DNA of 64,000 bases from Adenophora triphylla var. japonica (GCA_022495995.1 JAFEMH010000520.1:124001-188000); one strand, 5' to 3'; numbered from the stretch's first letter, positions 28,543-40,641 are shown. Made by a program: numbers and translations. The notes: generated by a model from the letters alone, not told the origin.

Positions 28543-31480
28543 TATACATAGTGGTTGTATTTGGTGCAACAACTCACATTAGTTCATGTATGCAGGGTTG
28601 CCTGAATTACCGAATCCCCAGTGAAGATGAGAAATACATCTATATGAAAATGGAAATTCGGTTGAAGTTATAGGCATAGGGATTTTGTTAAGTAATTGGC
28701 TATTATTTTGTATTAAATAATACATTTATTGTACCGTCATTTAGGCGGAATTTGATATCAGTCACAGTATTAGATCGGGAAGGTTATTCCTGTTCATTTG
28801 ATAATAATAAATGTGATCTTATTTTCAATTCCGAGGTTGTCGGTATTAGTACTTTATCTTAACAATGACAATTTTATTTACTTCAAACAGTAAATACTAT
28901 TAATGAGTCCCATAATAATGAAACCAAAACTAAAGGCACTAAGCAAAAGTTATCAAGTGAAAATTCTTGTATTCTATGGCATAGGCGTTTGGGTCATATC
29001 TCCAAAGGGAGAATTGATAAAGCTTATGTCGGAGGGAATTCTAAAAACAACTTGATACTCCGGATAAAACTTTTGCATTAAAGTGTTTTAAAGAATAAAT
29101 TTACAAACATTAAAGGAAATAGAATTTTGAGAGTATCAAACGTCTTGGAACTAATTCATATGGACATTTGTGGACCATTCATTAGCCCTTCATGGAATGG
29201 TCAACAATATTTCATTACGTTCATGGATGATTACTCTCGTTATGGATACATTATTTTCTTCATGTAAAGTTTCAATCATTGGTCGTTTTCAAGTCTTTTA
29301 AGGCATAAGAAAGACTATTAAGAACGTTAAATCCGATCATGGTAGTGAAAACTACGGACGGTATAACGTATTGGGTGAATAACGTCCGGGTCCTTTATAT
29401 TCGCTATTTTGAAGAGTGTAGGATTGTCCCTCACTACACCATGCCGGGTAATCCTAGCATAGTATATTGGAGAGACATAAATCCTTAAGGATATGGTAAG
29501 AAATATGTTTTCTTGTACTTCTTTACCTCACTCATTATGGGCGAAGCATTAAAAACCGCAGCTTATATTCTCAATAGAGCACCTTCAAAAGCTATCGACA
29601 AAACCCCTTATCAGTTATGGACGAATAAGAAACCGTCCTTAAATCATCTTCATGTATGGGGGTGTCCAGCAGAAGCTAGACCTTATAGGCCTAATGAGGG
29701 CAAACTGGACCTTAATACTGTTAGTAGCTATTTTGTAGGGTATGCCGAGAGATTTAGGGGATATAAATTTTATGACCCGAAAACTAGAACATTTTTCGAG
29801 ACTGACAATGTTAGGTTCCTTGAGGATGTTGAATTTAGTGGGAGAAATAGTAATGATTTTGAATTTGAAGAGTTAGAGGAACCACTCTTTGTTCCTCAAA
29901 CTTTAGTTCCTGTTGAAAATCAAGTAATTGTACCTGAAATTCAACAAAGAACATACAATTCAAAATAATATAAAGACTCCCGTAAATAACGGACAACATG
30001 AGAATGTTGGACATAATGAAATTCAACAACCTCAAAATGAGGATGAACCGGTGCCCTTAAGGAGATCTACTAGAGAAAGAAGAAGTTCTATTTCGGATAT
30101 TTATGATATGTATCTTGCGGAGAATGAGGACACCTTAGGTTTAGTGGGAGATGATCTAATCACCTTTCATGAAGCCATTAATAGTTCTAATTCTCATAAG
30201 TGGATCAATGCCATTAGTGAGGAGTTAAAATCAATAAAAGACAATGACATTTGGGATCTTGTCCCATTATCTGAAGGTGTAAAACCTATTGGTTATAAAT
30301 TGATTTTAAAACCAAAAGGGATTAGCAAGGTAATATGGAAAGATATAATGCACGTCTTGTTGCTAATGGATTTACTCAAAAGGAAAGCATTGATTATAAA
30401 GAAACATTTTTCCGGTATCTTCTAAAACCTCTTTTATGATCATTATGGCATTAGTGGCACATTATGATCTTGAGCTTCATCAAATGGATGTTAAGACAGT
30501 TTTTTTTTCAATGGCAACATTGAGGAAACTATCTATATGAAGAAACCAGAAATTGTGACTAATTCGGATCAAACTAGTCAACTGGTTTGTAAACTTAAGA
30601 AATCCATTTATGGGCTTAAGCAAGCATCTCGTCAATGGTACTTAAAATTTAACCAAGTTATTTTTTTCATTTGGCTTTAAAATGAATCTTGGTAAAAATT
30701 GTGTGTACCATAAGTTCAGTGGGAGTAGATTTATTATTTTTGTCTTATATGTGAATGATATTTTTCTTGCTAGTAATGATAAGGACCTTCTAAAAGAAAC
30801 TAAGAAATTTCTCAAACAAATTTGAGATGAAAGATCTTGGTAAGGCATCTTTTGTATTAGGAATCCAAATTCATCGTGATCATTCACGAGGTATTTTGGG
30901 ATTATCACAAAAGAGCTATATAGAGAAGGTATTACAAAGATTTAGCATGGAAAATTGTAAACCACATGACACCCCTTTCTCTAAGGGAGATAAATTCAGT
31001 TTAAAGTAAATGTCCTAAAGATTAATTTTAAATCCAAGTATACGGAAAATATCCCTTATGCACCGACAGTAGGAAGCTTAATGTATGCGCAAGTCTATAC
31101 TCGTACAGACCTTGTATTTATTATTGGGATGCTTGGTCAATACCAAAGAAATTCGGAAAGAAGAACATTAAGTCGCATCCAAAAGAATGATGAAGTACCT
31201 ATAAAACATTAAACTACATGCTTATGTATATAAAATCGGATCATTTTGAGATCATTAAGTATTTCGATTATGTTTTAGTGGATGCAAAGATGTCGAAAGA
31301 CATCATATGGTTATGTCTCTTGTTGAAGAGAAATAAGTATAAAATGAACAAATAGATATACAACTTATAGGATCAAACTCCATGTTATTGGATCCATTTT
31401 GTAAAGCGTAATCTCTTTTGATGTTTCACGAGCATCTTTTGCTCATATGGGTGAAACGACTTTTGATAATGCTTAAATCA
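28543..31480 (+). pseudogene. pol: Copia-C pol remnants (protease, integrase, RT, RNase H)
   Basis: Scattered over all three plus frames with many stops. Recognisable pieces in order: GAG-pre-integrase (WHRRLGHISKGRIDK, about 28977), integrase (ELIHMDICGPFISPSWNGQQ, about 29150, and the C-terminal half at 29513-29968 with AAYILNRAPSKAIDKTPYQL), RT N-terminus (KWINAISEELKSIKDNDIWD, 29928-30425), RT core (LHQMDVKTVFFNGNIEETIY; KKSIYGLKQASRQWY) with the active site as YVND near 30748 instead of YVDD, and the 3' part with KASFVLGIQIHRDHSRGILG (30827-31009). The first catalytic aspartate is Asn, so RT would be dead even without the frame breaks. The order integrase before RT confirms Copia. Confidence 0.88.
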
Positions 31481-31834
31481 GTGGGAGTTTGTGTTGTTTT
31501 CTATTTCTTTGTGTTGTTATTATTTATATTGATCTCATTTGGTTAAGTAGGACTAGTTGGAGAATATATATATATGCGTTCTTCATATATATTCATTAAT
31601 ATTCCATGCTACATATCTATACTTAATCTATGTCGTTTAGTTGGATATATATATGTGATTAATGTGGGTTTAGTTGCGAATCAATTACAACGACTGCCCC
31701 TTTAGTCCCTATACTTATAAGACTAATGGACGGGATTGTGTTGGATGACAATAAACGTGCACATAAGGGTTTTCATTCATGTTATAAATGATTAAGGAAT
31801 TTATTTAGTAAAAGATACATATTAATATTAATCC

Positions 31835-31844
31835 AAGTGGGAGA
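31835..31844 (+). other. Copia-C polypurine tract
   Basis: AAGTGGGAGA immediately before the 3' LTR, identical to the tract of Copia-A. Confidence 0.85.
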
Positions 31845-31845
31845 T

Positions 31846-32321
31846 TGTTAGAACATGGATTAATTAATATGTGTTATTTAGTTCCATTTGTTATAATCAT
31901 TTAATAATGTTAAAGTATAGACAAAATGTGTAGAATTCCATTAGGTGTAAGTACCATTAAATGATGGGCATAATGGTAACTTCACACCATCATCTTTATG
32001 AAAGGGTGTAGTCCCTAAATGAAGTGCCCCTTGAATTCCTATATAAAGGCCTATCCATCAAGCCTATGAATCTACTAGTTACATCATTTCTCATTCAGTC
32101 AAAACTCTTCCTAAGTAATTGAAGATTAAAGAGATTAAGGGCACTTATCATTTAGAAGTTCTACTCTTCCCTACTTTCTCATTTATTCAAGAACAAGATC
32201 AAGAACACAATCATGGAATCACAAGGTACACGCTTCCGTATTATTCTTCTTTTTCTTCTCCTTCTCTTCTTAATCTAGTTGTGAGTCGGTTCATGGTTAA
32301 TGGATCGTTTATGTTCCAACA
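31846..32321 (+). repeat. Copia-C 3' LTR
   Basis: 476 bp, near-identical to 25700-26181, followed by the AAACA target duplication. Confidence 0.93.
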
Positions 32322-32326
32322 AAACA

Positions 32327-32407
32327 ATCATATTTCGAGTGAGATGTAATACTCCTTAATTTGCGTGTAAGACAGTTTTTTTTCAATATCAAATAGGACG
32401 GAGGGAG
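32327..32407. mobile_element. Stowaway MITE, right part (split by Copia-C)
   Basis: Ends CAAATAGGACGGAGGGAG followed by TA (32408-32409), the inverse of the left end at 25476. Confidence 0.65.
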
Positions 32408-32512
32408 TAGTATTGTTTATGGATAAAAAATAATATTAAATTGTAGCAATAACTATTATTAATATTTATGAAAGTTAAGAAAAAACATCTATTTTGAACT
32501 GCAAGATATCTA

Positions 32513-32786
32513 CTTCCTCTAGTTCAAAATAATTTTCACATTTGAATAAAATGTTTGGTTTAAAATAATTGTCACTTTTGGGGTAAAAAACATTCAAATT
32601 TCAATTTTATTTTCATATTAAAATTTATTTTGCTTTATTAATTAGGTTATTGTGTCAAGTAATGTAAGAGAGAGAAACATTAAATAATGGGCAATTTTGT
32701 TACTTTTATTATTAAATTAGGGTAATAATAATTTTCTTAAAACCTGCAAAAAAAAAAAAATTAAAATTAATTTGGACCGAATGAAG
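32513..32786. mobile_element. diverged Stowaway-like MITE
   Basis: TA at 32511-32512 and 32787-32788. Ends CTTCCTCTAGTTCAAAATAATT and, reversed, CTTCATTCGGTCCAAATTAATT are imperfect inverted repeats. 274 bp, no coding. Confidence 0.6.
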
Positions 32787-32788
32787 TA

Positions 32789-33275
32789 ACATTATTTCCT
32801 TTGTTAAAAAAATAAAAAATTATTTCCTCGTTTTTCTTCAGTTGCAAACATATATACATGGGCAACATTTACCCGTTATCTTGAGAACTTAAGGGCAATT
32901 CCAATGGTGATATTAGTTCAAATGATTAAATTTTGATACCTATGAACACTATTTATATAGTATCAAAAAATTATTTCCAATCATAGATATCAAAATTTTG
33001 GTATCAAATTAATTTTTAATAGTTATTAACGTTATTAATATTTTTAACATGATTAATAATTTCAAAATATGATAATTAGTTTGATTTTTAATTAAGTAAT
33101 AATTTAATAAATAATTATGTAAAACTCAAATATTTATAAATAATTTAATTATTTATTTTGTAAATAATACTTTTAATATGATAATCATTAATTTTTTAAT
33201 ATGATAAATAATTTTGCAGTATGTTTAACTATTTCTTAAAGATCTAATGGATATCAAAATTTAGTGTGGTACTAA
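32789..33275. other. AT-rich DNA without gene
   Basis: Very AT-rich. TCAAATGATTAAATTTTGATACC (about 32928) and TATCAAAATTTTGGTATC (about 32987) give local dyads, possibly an old MITE. No reading frame. Confidence 0.5.
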
Positions 33276-34011
33276 GGGCTTGTTTGGTAACCAAATTAAT
33301 CTATTAATTTGTGACACTTTAATAGATTAAATAATTAAGCTTGTTTGGTAAGATAAATTCAAATCAATTAACTAATTAATATTATCATTAAAAAGACTAT
33401 TAATTTTAAGATGGAAAAGGATGTCTTAACAGAGTAAGAGGAGATGGGAAGAGAACGAAAGTGAATGAGTTCAAACCCACCTATAACATGTTTTATTTAT
33501 TTATTGCTACTTTATTTGAGTAACTCTTGTGAAAAACTAGTTTTTTTCAAAATGTTATAAAAAAATTAGTTTTCAGAATCGTTCATCACTCTTATTTATT
33601 AGACTTAGTGCTTTAAAACTAGTTTTTTTCTTATGTTACGAAAAAACTAGTTTTTTACAAGATTTTGGCACTTTATTTTGTTGAAATATTTTTTTTATCC
33701 AAATTTTATTTGATCAAAAAATTTTAAAATGTACTTATTTTCATATTTAAAAAATTGATTATTAATATTTTTAAATGAGTAATATAATTAAATTTTCTTC
33801 AAAAAAGATTCAAAGTTCTGTTACATTAGTCAAATTATAAAGTCACTGAAATTATTCAAATAATTTTTTAAGTGTTATGTTGAAATTTTAATTAAAATCA
33901 AACGATAGTGATTTTTCATTACCAAACAAACTCAAGCATTAAATAAATCAGCAAATTAATGATTCACCTCTATATTTTCATCTCTTAATTTTCAATTTAC
34001 CAAACATGACT
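33276..34011. mobile_element. Tourist-like MITE, diverged
   Basis: Flanked by TAA (33273-33275, 34012-34014). Ends GGGCTTGTTTGGTAACC and, reversed, AGTCATGTTTGGTAAATTG share TGTTTGGTAA. The outermost bases disagree, so boundaries are approximate. Interior AT-rich and non-coding. Confidence 0.55.
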
Positions 34012-34051
34012 TAAATAATATAGCAAATTTGTTAATTTGCTTAATATCATA

Positions 34052-34616
34052 CTCCCTCCGTCCCAATCTAAATGTCCCAAAATGGGTTCGGCGCGAAAAT
34101 TAAGGAAAGTGATGTAAGAAAAAGAAAAGTTTAACTGTTGTGAGTATGAAAAATTAAATAGGAAAGAGAATGAGTGGGAGGAATAGTTAGGAGAGTTAAT
34201 GTTGTGAGTGTAAAAGTAAAGTAGGAGAGAGAAAGAGTGAGTAAAATAGTAATAAAAAACTTTCGTTTTTGATTTAAAATACTCCCTCCGTCCCATAATA
34301 TGTGACACAGTTACCGTTTCGCACGGGAATTAAGGAAAAAGTGAAAAGATTGATGTGTTGTGAGTGTAGATAGTTGAGTAGGAGAGAGAATGAGTGGAGA
34401 GAATAGTAAATTATAATGGTGTTGTGAGTATTAAAATAATGTAGGAGAGAGAATGAGTGGAGGGAATAGTAAAGATTCTTTGCCATTTTAGGAAGTGTGA
34501 CTTATCAGTGGGACGCCCAAAATAGCAAAGTGTGTCACTTGTTGTGGGACAGAGAGAGTATTTTAAATGGGACACCAAAAAAGAAAGTTAGGACATTTAT
34601 ATTGGGACGGAGGGAG
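34052..34616. mobile_element. Stowaway MITE (outer of nested pair)
   Basis: TA at 34050-34051 and 34617-34618. Ends CTCCCTCCGTCCCAATCTAA and its inverse (ATATTGGGACGGAGGGAG). Interrupted by the MITE at 34282-34558. Confidence 0.88.
34282..34558. mobile_element. Stowaway MITE (inner)
   Basis: 277 bp with ends CTCCCTCCGTCCCATAAT and TTGTGGGACAGAGAGAG, TA on each side. Same family as 23950-24227. Confidence 0.85.
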
Positions 34617-34648
34617 TATCAAATTTTGATACACATTTGTTTTTCATA

Positions 34649-34959
34649 CTCCCTCCGTCCCAATCTAAATGTCCAAATTTTTCATTTTGGGCGTCCCATT
34701 TAAAATGTCTCATTTTCAAAAAAAGAAAGTTTTTTTTCACTATTTCACCCACTCATTCTCTCTCCTACTTTACTTTTACACTCACAACATTCTCTCTCCT
34801 AACTATTCCTCCCACTCATTCTCTATCCTATTTAATTTTTCATACTCACAACATTTTAACTTTTTTTCTTTCCTATCTCACTTTTTCTCTTTCCTACCTT
34901 ACTTTTTTTAATTTTCACGCCGAATCCATTTTTGGATATTTAGATTGGGACGGAGGGAG
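34649..34959. mobile_element. Stowaway MITE
   Basis: 311 bp, ends CTCCCTCCGTCCCAATCTAA and its perfect inverse TTAGATTGGGACGGAGGGAG, TA on each side. The arms continue to pair well inward, so the transcript would fold into a long hairpin. Same family as 34052-34616. Confidence 0.92.
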
Positions 34960-34961
34960 TA

Positions 34962-37163
34962 TTAAAGATACTAATATTTCAACACAGCAATCAAAATTTG
35001 AAACCGATAGGTTCCCTAAAATGTGAGCTGTAGCCTATTGGTGATATTGTTGAATTTGGAGGGACACATCAAATCAAACCCTGCCTGCCTGCCTATTTCT
35101 CCTTTAATTTTGGGGCAATTCCCTACCCTACTTATTCATTTGTATTTACGTACTATAAAGTCCCTGATTCATTCCCAAATTATTCATTCGTGGCTATAAT
35201 ATTAATAGGGGTAAAAATGTCTTTAAGAAAGTTGTCCCTTGATGGGACTTATTTATAACTACCTTGTCTTTGTGATATTCCTTCTTTCAACAGTGTTAGG
35301 GTTTCACTTGTACCTGTACTGTACAAGTTTTGATACAATCTTTTCTAATTTTTCTGCTTCGAAATGTATTTTTATTTTCTTTAATTTAAAAAAAATAAAT
35401 ATCTAGTATATATTTTCAAAAAAAAAAAAATCTCTTAATGCCTTGTTTACGAAATATTTTTCATATTTCATTATATATGCATGTAAAACTAAAAGTATAG
35501 AAAGGATAGCAAATAAAGAATAGCAAAAATATTAATGCATTTTTACCAATATCTATTTATGAAATAATAATTTAAATTTGCCTATTATATGAAAAATAAA
35601 TATTTATTATCTTCGTTACAAAATTAATATCAAAAAAAAAAATTTATCTCTTAATGCTTGTTTACTAAATATTTTTGGAATAATTTTCTGAGGCTCACTC
35701 ATTCCAAATCATTATCTATAAAAGCACAGGTGTTATCCAAAATTCCACATTCAATTAGAGATCTAGATCAAAATTTCATATTAACCCAAAATCTAGGTAT
35801 AAGAGTAATTTTAGTCTTATACCTTTGGGTATATGAGCGAATTGCTAAAAAAATGTGGGATTTTATTATTATTTTTAAGAAAATGTGAAATTTTTGAAAA
35901 AAAGCTTCTATATTTAGGTATAAAAGTAATTTTAGTATTATAAATTTGGGTATAAGAGATGAGCAGGGTTGTTATGTAAGCGTAAGTTTCTGTGAAATTT
36001 TGAATCTCAACTCACCTGAGTTTTTATAAGTTTGTTGTGTCGCCCGGAGGCCCTAAAATCCATCACCCAATATTTTTCATATTTCATTATATATGCATGT
36101 GTACATATTTGTTTCGATTTTGTAAACCAAGGAGAGAGAAACTAGAAAGGAAGAATAAATGGCCTATGTTTGTTTGTTTATTTATTTATTTCTCCTTTTT
36201 ATTTAACCTTTTCTTGTTTTTACACATCCTCCTTTGGTCATCATTTTCTTTCCACCCTGAAATTTCAATCATTTTTTCAAATACTTGAGTTCATGTTATT
36301 CCTGAATAAAAAGTGTATTTTTCAACAGATTCGTTTATGCTTCAAATGTGCCATTTTTCGAGTATATGCACTAGTTAAGTTCAAATTTGCCTTTCCTGTT
36401 TGGTTGATTCCCAATTTCCACTTTTTTGTGAAACATCCATTGTGGTAAAACTGTAAAAGTAATTATTTTGTTGCTACTTTTTTATCCTTCAAAAAAGGCC
36501 AAATTTTTGTTGTCAATAATCATTTTTTATCTTTCAAAAAGGTCAAAATTTTGTAAGGAAGAATCAATCACTCCCTCTTTCTCATAATAAATGTTTCACT
36601 TTTAATTTTATTTTATTTCGAAATAAATTTTGTGTTTCTAAATAACGAAAGTGATACGTTTTATCATTGTATAAGTAATGTAAAAAACTAGTTAAACGTC
36701 TTTTTTAAAAGCATTAGCAAGTCAATTGCGACATTTATTCTCATACGAAGAATACAAAATTTATACATTGACTTTTCAATTTTTTTTAAAGAAATGATTT
36801 ATATGTTTGTACATTACTTGTATTAGTAAATTTGTACTAAAATTATTTATTTTTATTAAAATGAGTTATTTAATATGAGTCTGACAATAAATTATTATAT
36901 TTATTATAAAATGAATAATATAAAGTGTGATACTTTTTTGCCTCAAAACACCCTAACCCAACATTTTCTGGGTAATTACACCCTTAACAAGAAGAAGCAT
37001 GGCTGACTAAAAGCCGAGCAAAAATAATTAACCCTATTAAACATTTTTCATCCTTTTACCACCAATATTATAATGAGGCATGAAAAAAATTGTATACAGA
37101 AAAGATGATGTTTACTCGGTAAATATAAGAAATAATAATAATTAAACACTGACCCAAAATATA
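34962..37163. other. AT-rich intergenic DNA
   Basis: No coding region supported. It contains a perfect 32-bp direct repeat (35453-35484, 36069-36100), a second diverged repeat pair (TCTCTTAATGCCTTGTTTAC at 35431 and a similar stretch near 35646), and a Stowaway-like left end at 36570 without a clear partner. Confidence 0.5.
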
Positions 37164-37559
37164 TTTCCTTCGTTCCTAAATAAATGTCCAATTTTCATTT
37201 TAAGAAACTTTCTGAAAATCACATTTTAATGGCAAATAGCCATATTGGGTGTCTATCCCTCCTTGAGTTGCTTAGGTTCTCTTAGGAGTTTTGCTTTTAT
37301 GTTCTTATATCATGGTTGGTGTCCTTGTTTGGGGGTATTTTCTTTATTTTGTTTAATAAAAAATTTTGTTGCCGATATTTTTTTGGCAAATATGCATAAA
37401 TATATTCTTGTTATTCACTTTCTAAACATTTAGTTTTATGATAATAAAATGAATAACAAAAAAAAAAAAAAAGGTAAAAAAGCATTTAGGAACAAAAAAA
37501 GACTTTATTTTGAGATAAATATTTCTTAAATATAAACATTTATTTAGAGACGTAGGGAG
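37164..37559. mobile_element. diverged Stowaway-like MITE
   Basis: Left end TTTCCTTCGTTCCTAAATAA and right end, reversed, CTCCCTACGTCTCTAAATAA are inverse repeats sharing TAAATAAATGT further in. TA on both sides. Confidence 0.55.
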
Positions 37560-37838
37560 TAACATATTTCCCTTGTTGTTATATGGTGAGAGGAGATTAC
37601 ACTGCAACACAATAAATAGTCCTAAACTTTATTAGAACTTAAGGAAGCACCAACAATCGTATCAGATGACATATATTAAGTGCGTGTATGATTCGAATGA
37701 AACGTGATTTCTTATCATATTATTTGCATACTTTCTAATTCTCACTCAAAAAGTTCAAAAAATTAATAGGGTTCAAAACTTAAGGGAAAAATAAAAAAAA
37801 GTAATGTTTATTAGGGTATAGTTAGGTGGAGAGAGAAA

Positions 37839-38295
37839 CAACAACAACAACAACAAAGCCTTAGTCCCAAAATAATTTGGGGTCGGCTAACATGAATCCT
37901 CATATGTTATCGTGAAAAAAAAAATAAATAAATAAAATAAATAAATAAAATAAAAAATAAATAAATAAATAAATAAATAAATAAAAATAAATAAATAAAT
38001 AAAACAAAATAAAATAAAATAAAATAAATAAAATAAATAAAAAAAAATAAATAAAAAAATAAAAAATAAAAAATCAACCCCCCACTTGGATTTTTGCCCT
38101 CCACTCCGGCCTCTTCAACACCATACTTTCATCCACTCCAAGTAAATTCATATCATTTTCAAAGTTTGTTTGGGTCTTCCCCTACCCCTCGCCATTTTAT
38201 CATTTCTCCACTGTTCCGGCCTCCTAACCGGTGCATCACTCGGTCTCCTTCATACATGTCCAAACCACCGTAGACGATTTTTCCTCATTTTATCC
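37839..38295 (-). mobile_element. 5'-truncated RTE-type LINE 3' end
   Basis: Flanked by a perfect 15-bp duplication, AGGTGGAGAGAGAAA (37824-37838, 38296-38310). Read on the minus strand it starts in the last part of ORF2 (MRKNRLRWFGHVYEGDRVMH, then GRPKQTL and a KRPEWRAK-like stretch in shifted frames), continues through a TTTA-rich region and ends AGCCGACCCC...GGCTTTGTTG with (TTG)n. Known: plant RTE-clade LINEs end in TTG repeats and encode RLRWFGHV-like C-termini. 5' truncation and a long target duplication fit target-primed reverse transcription. Confidence 0.8.
37918..38083. repeat. AAAT/AATA simple repeat inside the LINE remnant
   Basis: About 165 bp of AAATAAAT-type repeats with pure A stretches. 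They have expanded between the LINE ORF2 end and its 3' tail. Confidence 0.9.
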
Positions 38296-38310
38296 AGGTG
38301 GAGAGAGAAA

Positions 38311-38895
38311 ATGAGATAAAAAAAATAGTTAGTGGATAATTGTTACGAGTATTACATGTGGGACACACGATAAATAAGTAATAAAAACTTGATATTTTAA
38401 GATTTTGAACTTTCGGGTGAAACAAGTTTTTGTGAAATTTTAAACTTTAGAGTGGGGCGTAGAGAGTAAACCGCTATGCATAAAACTTAGAAGCATCCAG
38501 AAATTGGAACTAGAACTTTAGTTAAGTTAGAACATTTCATATCAGCTGATCTAGATGATTTTAGTGGTGTAATAAATTGGAACTTATGACCAATAATATA
38601 CTACTTTGTTCGTCTCAAAACGAAGGTTAAAAATTTCCAAATTTTTAAGAGTAAATTTAAAGATTGTTTGAACATTCATTTTGGATTTTTTAACTTTCAC
38701 TGTATATATGATATCTGAACAGACTTTTTTTTTTACCCTTTTCAGACATGGGCATTTGGAGTATGAACAAGAAAAACTCATCATACCAAACTAAAAAGCC
38801 TATTTCCAGTGTCTCCTTTGGTGCACCTCTTCTTACTCTTTCTTTTTGTACGATTCAATCAGCACCTCCCTTTCTTACCCCGTCTGTTCCATGCC

Positions 38896-38898
<3 letters not shown>
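38311..38898. other. intergenic DNA, no gene
   Basis: Moderately AT-rich, no supported frame. 38584-38720 is similar in style to old Stowaway interiors but lacks ends. Confidence 0.5.

Positions 38899-38932
<34 letters not shown>
38899..38932 (+). repeat. (TC)17 microsatellite
   Basis: Uninterrupted TC dinucleotides. Confidence 0.98.
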
Positions 38933-38937
<5 letters not shown>

Positions 38938-38990
38938 GTGTGTGTTTTTATGTGTGCATACAGTATTAATCAGGGTTGAGCATGGAAGCT

Positions 38991-38991
<1 letters not shown>

Positions 38992-39061
<70 letters not shown>
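38992..39061 (+). repeat. (AG)35 microsatellite
   Basis: Uninterrupted AG dinucleotides, 60 bp from the TC tract, so the two can pair as a hairpin. Confidence 0.98.
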
Positions 39062-39063
<2 letters not shown>

Positions 39064-39770
39064 TTTTTTATATTTTGGAGCCTTTTAGTGGTCACACGCA
39101 TGGCTAAAATGGTCCCCATTCCTTTAACCTTTTTACAGCTTGTATTTTATATGGAGTTTTTTTTTTTTTTTTAATATGTTCATTATTTAAACATTCACAT
39201 ATTCAAAGATTTGATCATGGCTGCATGCACTATCCACTAACAGTACCCTAATATAGACCCTAATATGCCATGAGAATGTCATGACATCATTCCCATGCTG
39301 TCATGACATCATCAGTTCACCCTAAAGTTTGAGTGCTTATTAGCTTATTCAGAAGCCATATTAATTAAGGGCAACTTTTCATATTAGGTGTTAATGGAAT
39401 ACTATACTCCTCCTTACTTTGCTCCAATGGTTTGAAATTTGCTCAAATTTTGGCCTAAGTCATTATCATGTCCACTATATATTGTAGATAATAATGTCCC
39501 TTGAGCCTCAGCCACATTCCTACCATTTAAAAATATTACTCTCTCCGTCTCAAATTAAGCTTGTATTTTTAATTTGTTCATCCAATTTAAATCAAATATC
39601 ATGTTATAATTGTTTAGTATAATTTTACTATAGTACAAAAATAATTTATTTACAAAAAGATAAAGCAATCTTGTTAGATAATTGACAAGTCGATTATTAT
39701 TTTTATTATGAGAGAGATGGATTATCTGTTTATTTGTTTGATTAAATATGCAACTTATTGTTATTTATTC
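39062..39770. other. intergenic DNA with an unpaired Stowaway end
   Basis: No gene. TGTCATGACATCA occurs twice (about 39277 and 39299). TACTCTCTCCGTCTCAAATTAAG at 39537 is a Stowaway left end with no certain right partner. Confidence 0.5.
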
Positions 39771-40006
39771 TCTATTTTCCTAAATGAATGTCTGATTTTT
39801 AAAAAGTTTCGTTTTAAAATGAACATTCAAAATTTGGAAAAGTTACTAAAACGTCCCCGTTAAAACATTAAGTTCTGATTCTTACTTATATTCATGATGT
39901 AATATAGCGCAATCATTAAAGTTCGTTATACTGTTAAAAATGATTAAATATCGACTATTCTCATTCCTAAAATTGAAAATTAAATTTTCATTTAGGTTGG
40001 AGGGAG
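39771..40006. mobile_element. diverged Stowaway-like MITE
   Basis: Left TCTATTTTCCTAAATGAATG pairs with right, reversed, CTCCCTCCAACCTAAATGAA. The right side is followed by TA. The left end is eroded. Confidence 0.5.
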
Positions 40007-40161
40007 TACCGATTAAGTTGGCACATGGAGTGATGGGGGGGGAACACAATTGTAACCTTTCACACCCAAAAATTCTTGTTAAATATGATCATGAATTCAT
40101 GAGTGAGCCCTAGGCTAGATAGGTGCACATAACAACCTAAGTTTGGCCCACTTGGGATATA

Positions 40162-40396
40162 CTCTCTCCGTCACAAAATGTTTGTCCCATTTGATTTTTT
40201 TTATTGAACTTTGACCAAAAATTTATGAGAGATTAATCATTTTCATAAAATTCTAAAAGTTGTTGTTGATAATATTATTAATGGTGAATGAATAGGAATT
40301 TTTAGAATTTCATGAACATAATTAAATTGTCATATACTTGTGGTCAAAGTTCAACAAAAAAATCAAATGGGACAAACATTTTTGGGACGGAGGGAG
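40162..40396. mobile_element. Stowaway MITE with long inverted arms
   Basis: 235 bp between TA dinucleotides. Arms of about 55 bp (CTCTCTCCGTCACAAAATG..., ...ATTTTTGGGACGGAGGGAG) pair with few mismatches, through GTTTGTCCCATTTGATTTTT and AACTTTGACCA. Confidence 0.92.
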
Positions 40397-40469
40397 TAGA
40401 ATAAAAGTATAAGGACCTTTGATGTACACCCTGTAAGTGTGATTAGTTACATACATATTTATAAAAGGG

Positions 40470-40641
40470 ATTTGTTAGAATATTCACAGAGTATGAGTAC
40501 CTTAACAACTAATTTTTTTTTTTTTTTTGCCTAAAATGTTCCTTCTTTATTTTTAGTTTAGGTACAAGATGAAGAGACATTTTAGTCAATAAAAAATGGG
40601 TTAGTTGCTAAGGTACTCCTACTATGGGCATCCTAATAAAT
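40470..40641. mobile_element. palindromic MITE, copy 1
   Basis: Arms ATTTGTTAGAATATTCACAG... and, reversed, ATTTATTAGGATGCCCATAG... pair through GAGTACCTTAACAACTAA. No coding. Confidence 0.75.

Larger units (their letters stand above)
25700..32321 (+). mobile_element. Copia-C LTR retrotransposon (complete ends, decayed coding)
   Basis: 6622 bp with the perfect 5-bp target duplication AAACA (25695-25699, 32322-32326), LTRs of 482 and 476 bp, tRNA-Met primer site, gag, protease/integrase/RT/RNase H remnants in Copia order, and a polypurine tract. The LTRs are almost identical although the coding region is full of stops and frameshifts. That pattern suggests either that it was mobilised in trans after its genes had decayed, or LTR gene conversion. 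Confidence 0.93.

Noticed and set aside
37907..38104. Phe/Leu/Tyr-rich antisense frame
   Set aside because: Reads through the AAAT-type simple repeat; no protein expected.
38846..39088. Frame with long SL and RE repeats
   Set aside because: Translation of TC and AG microsatellites.
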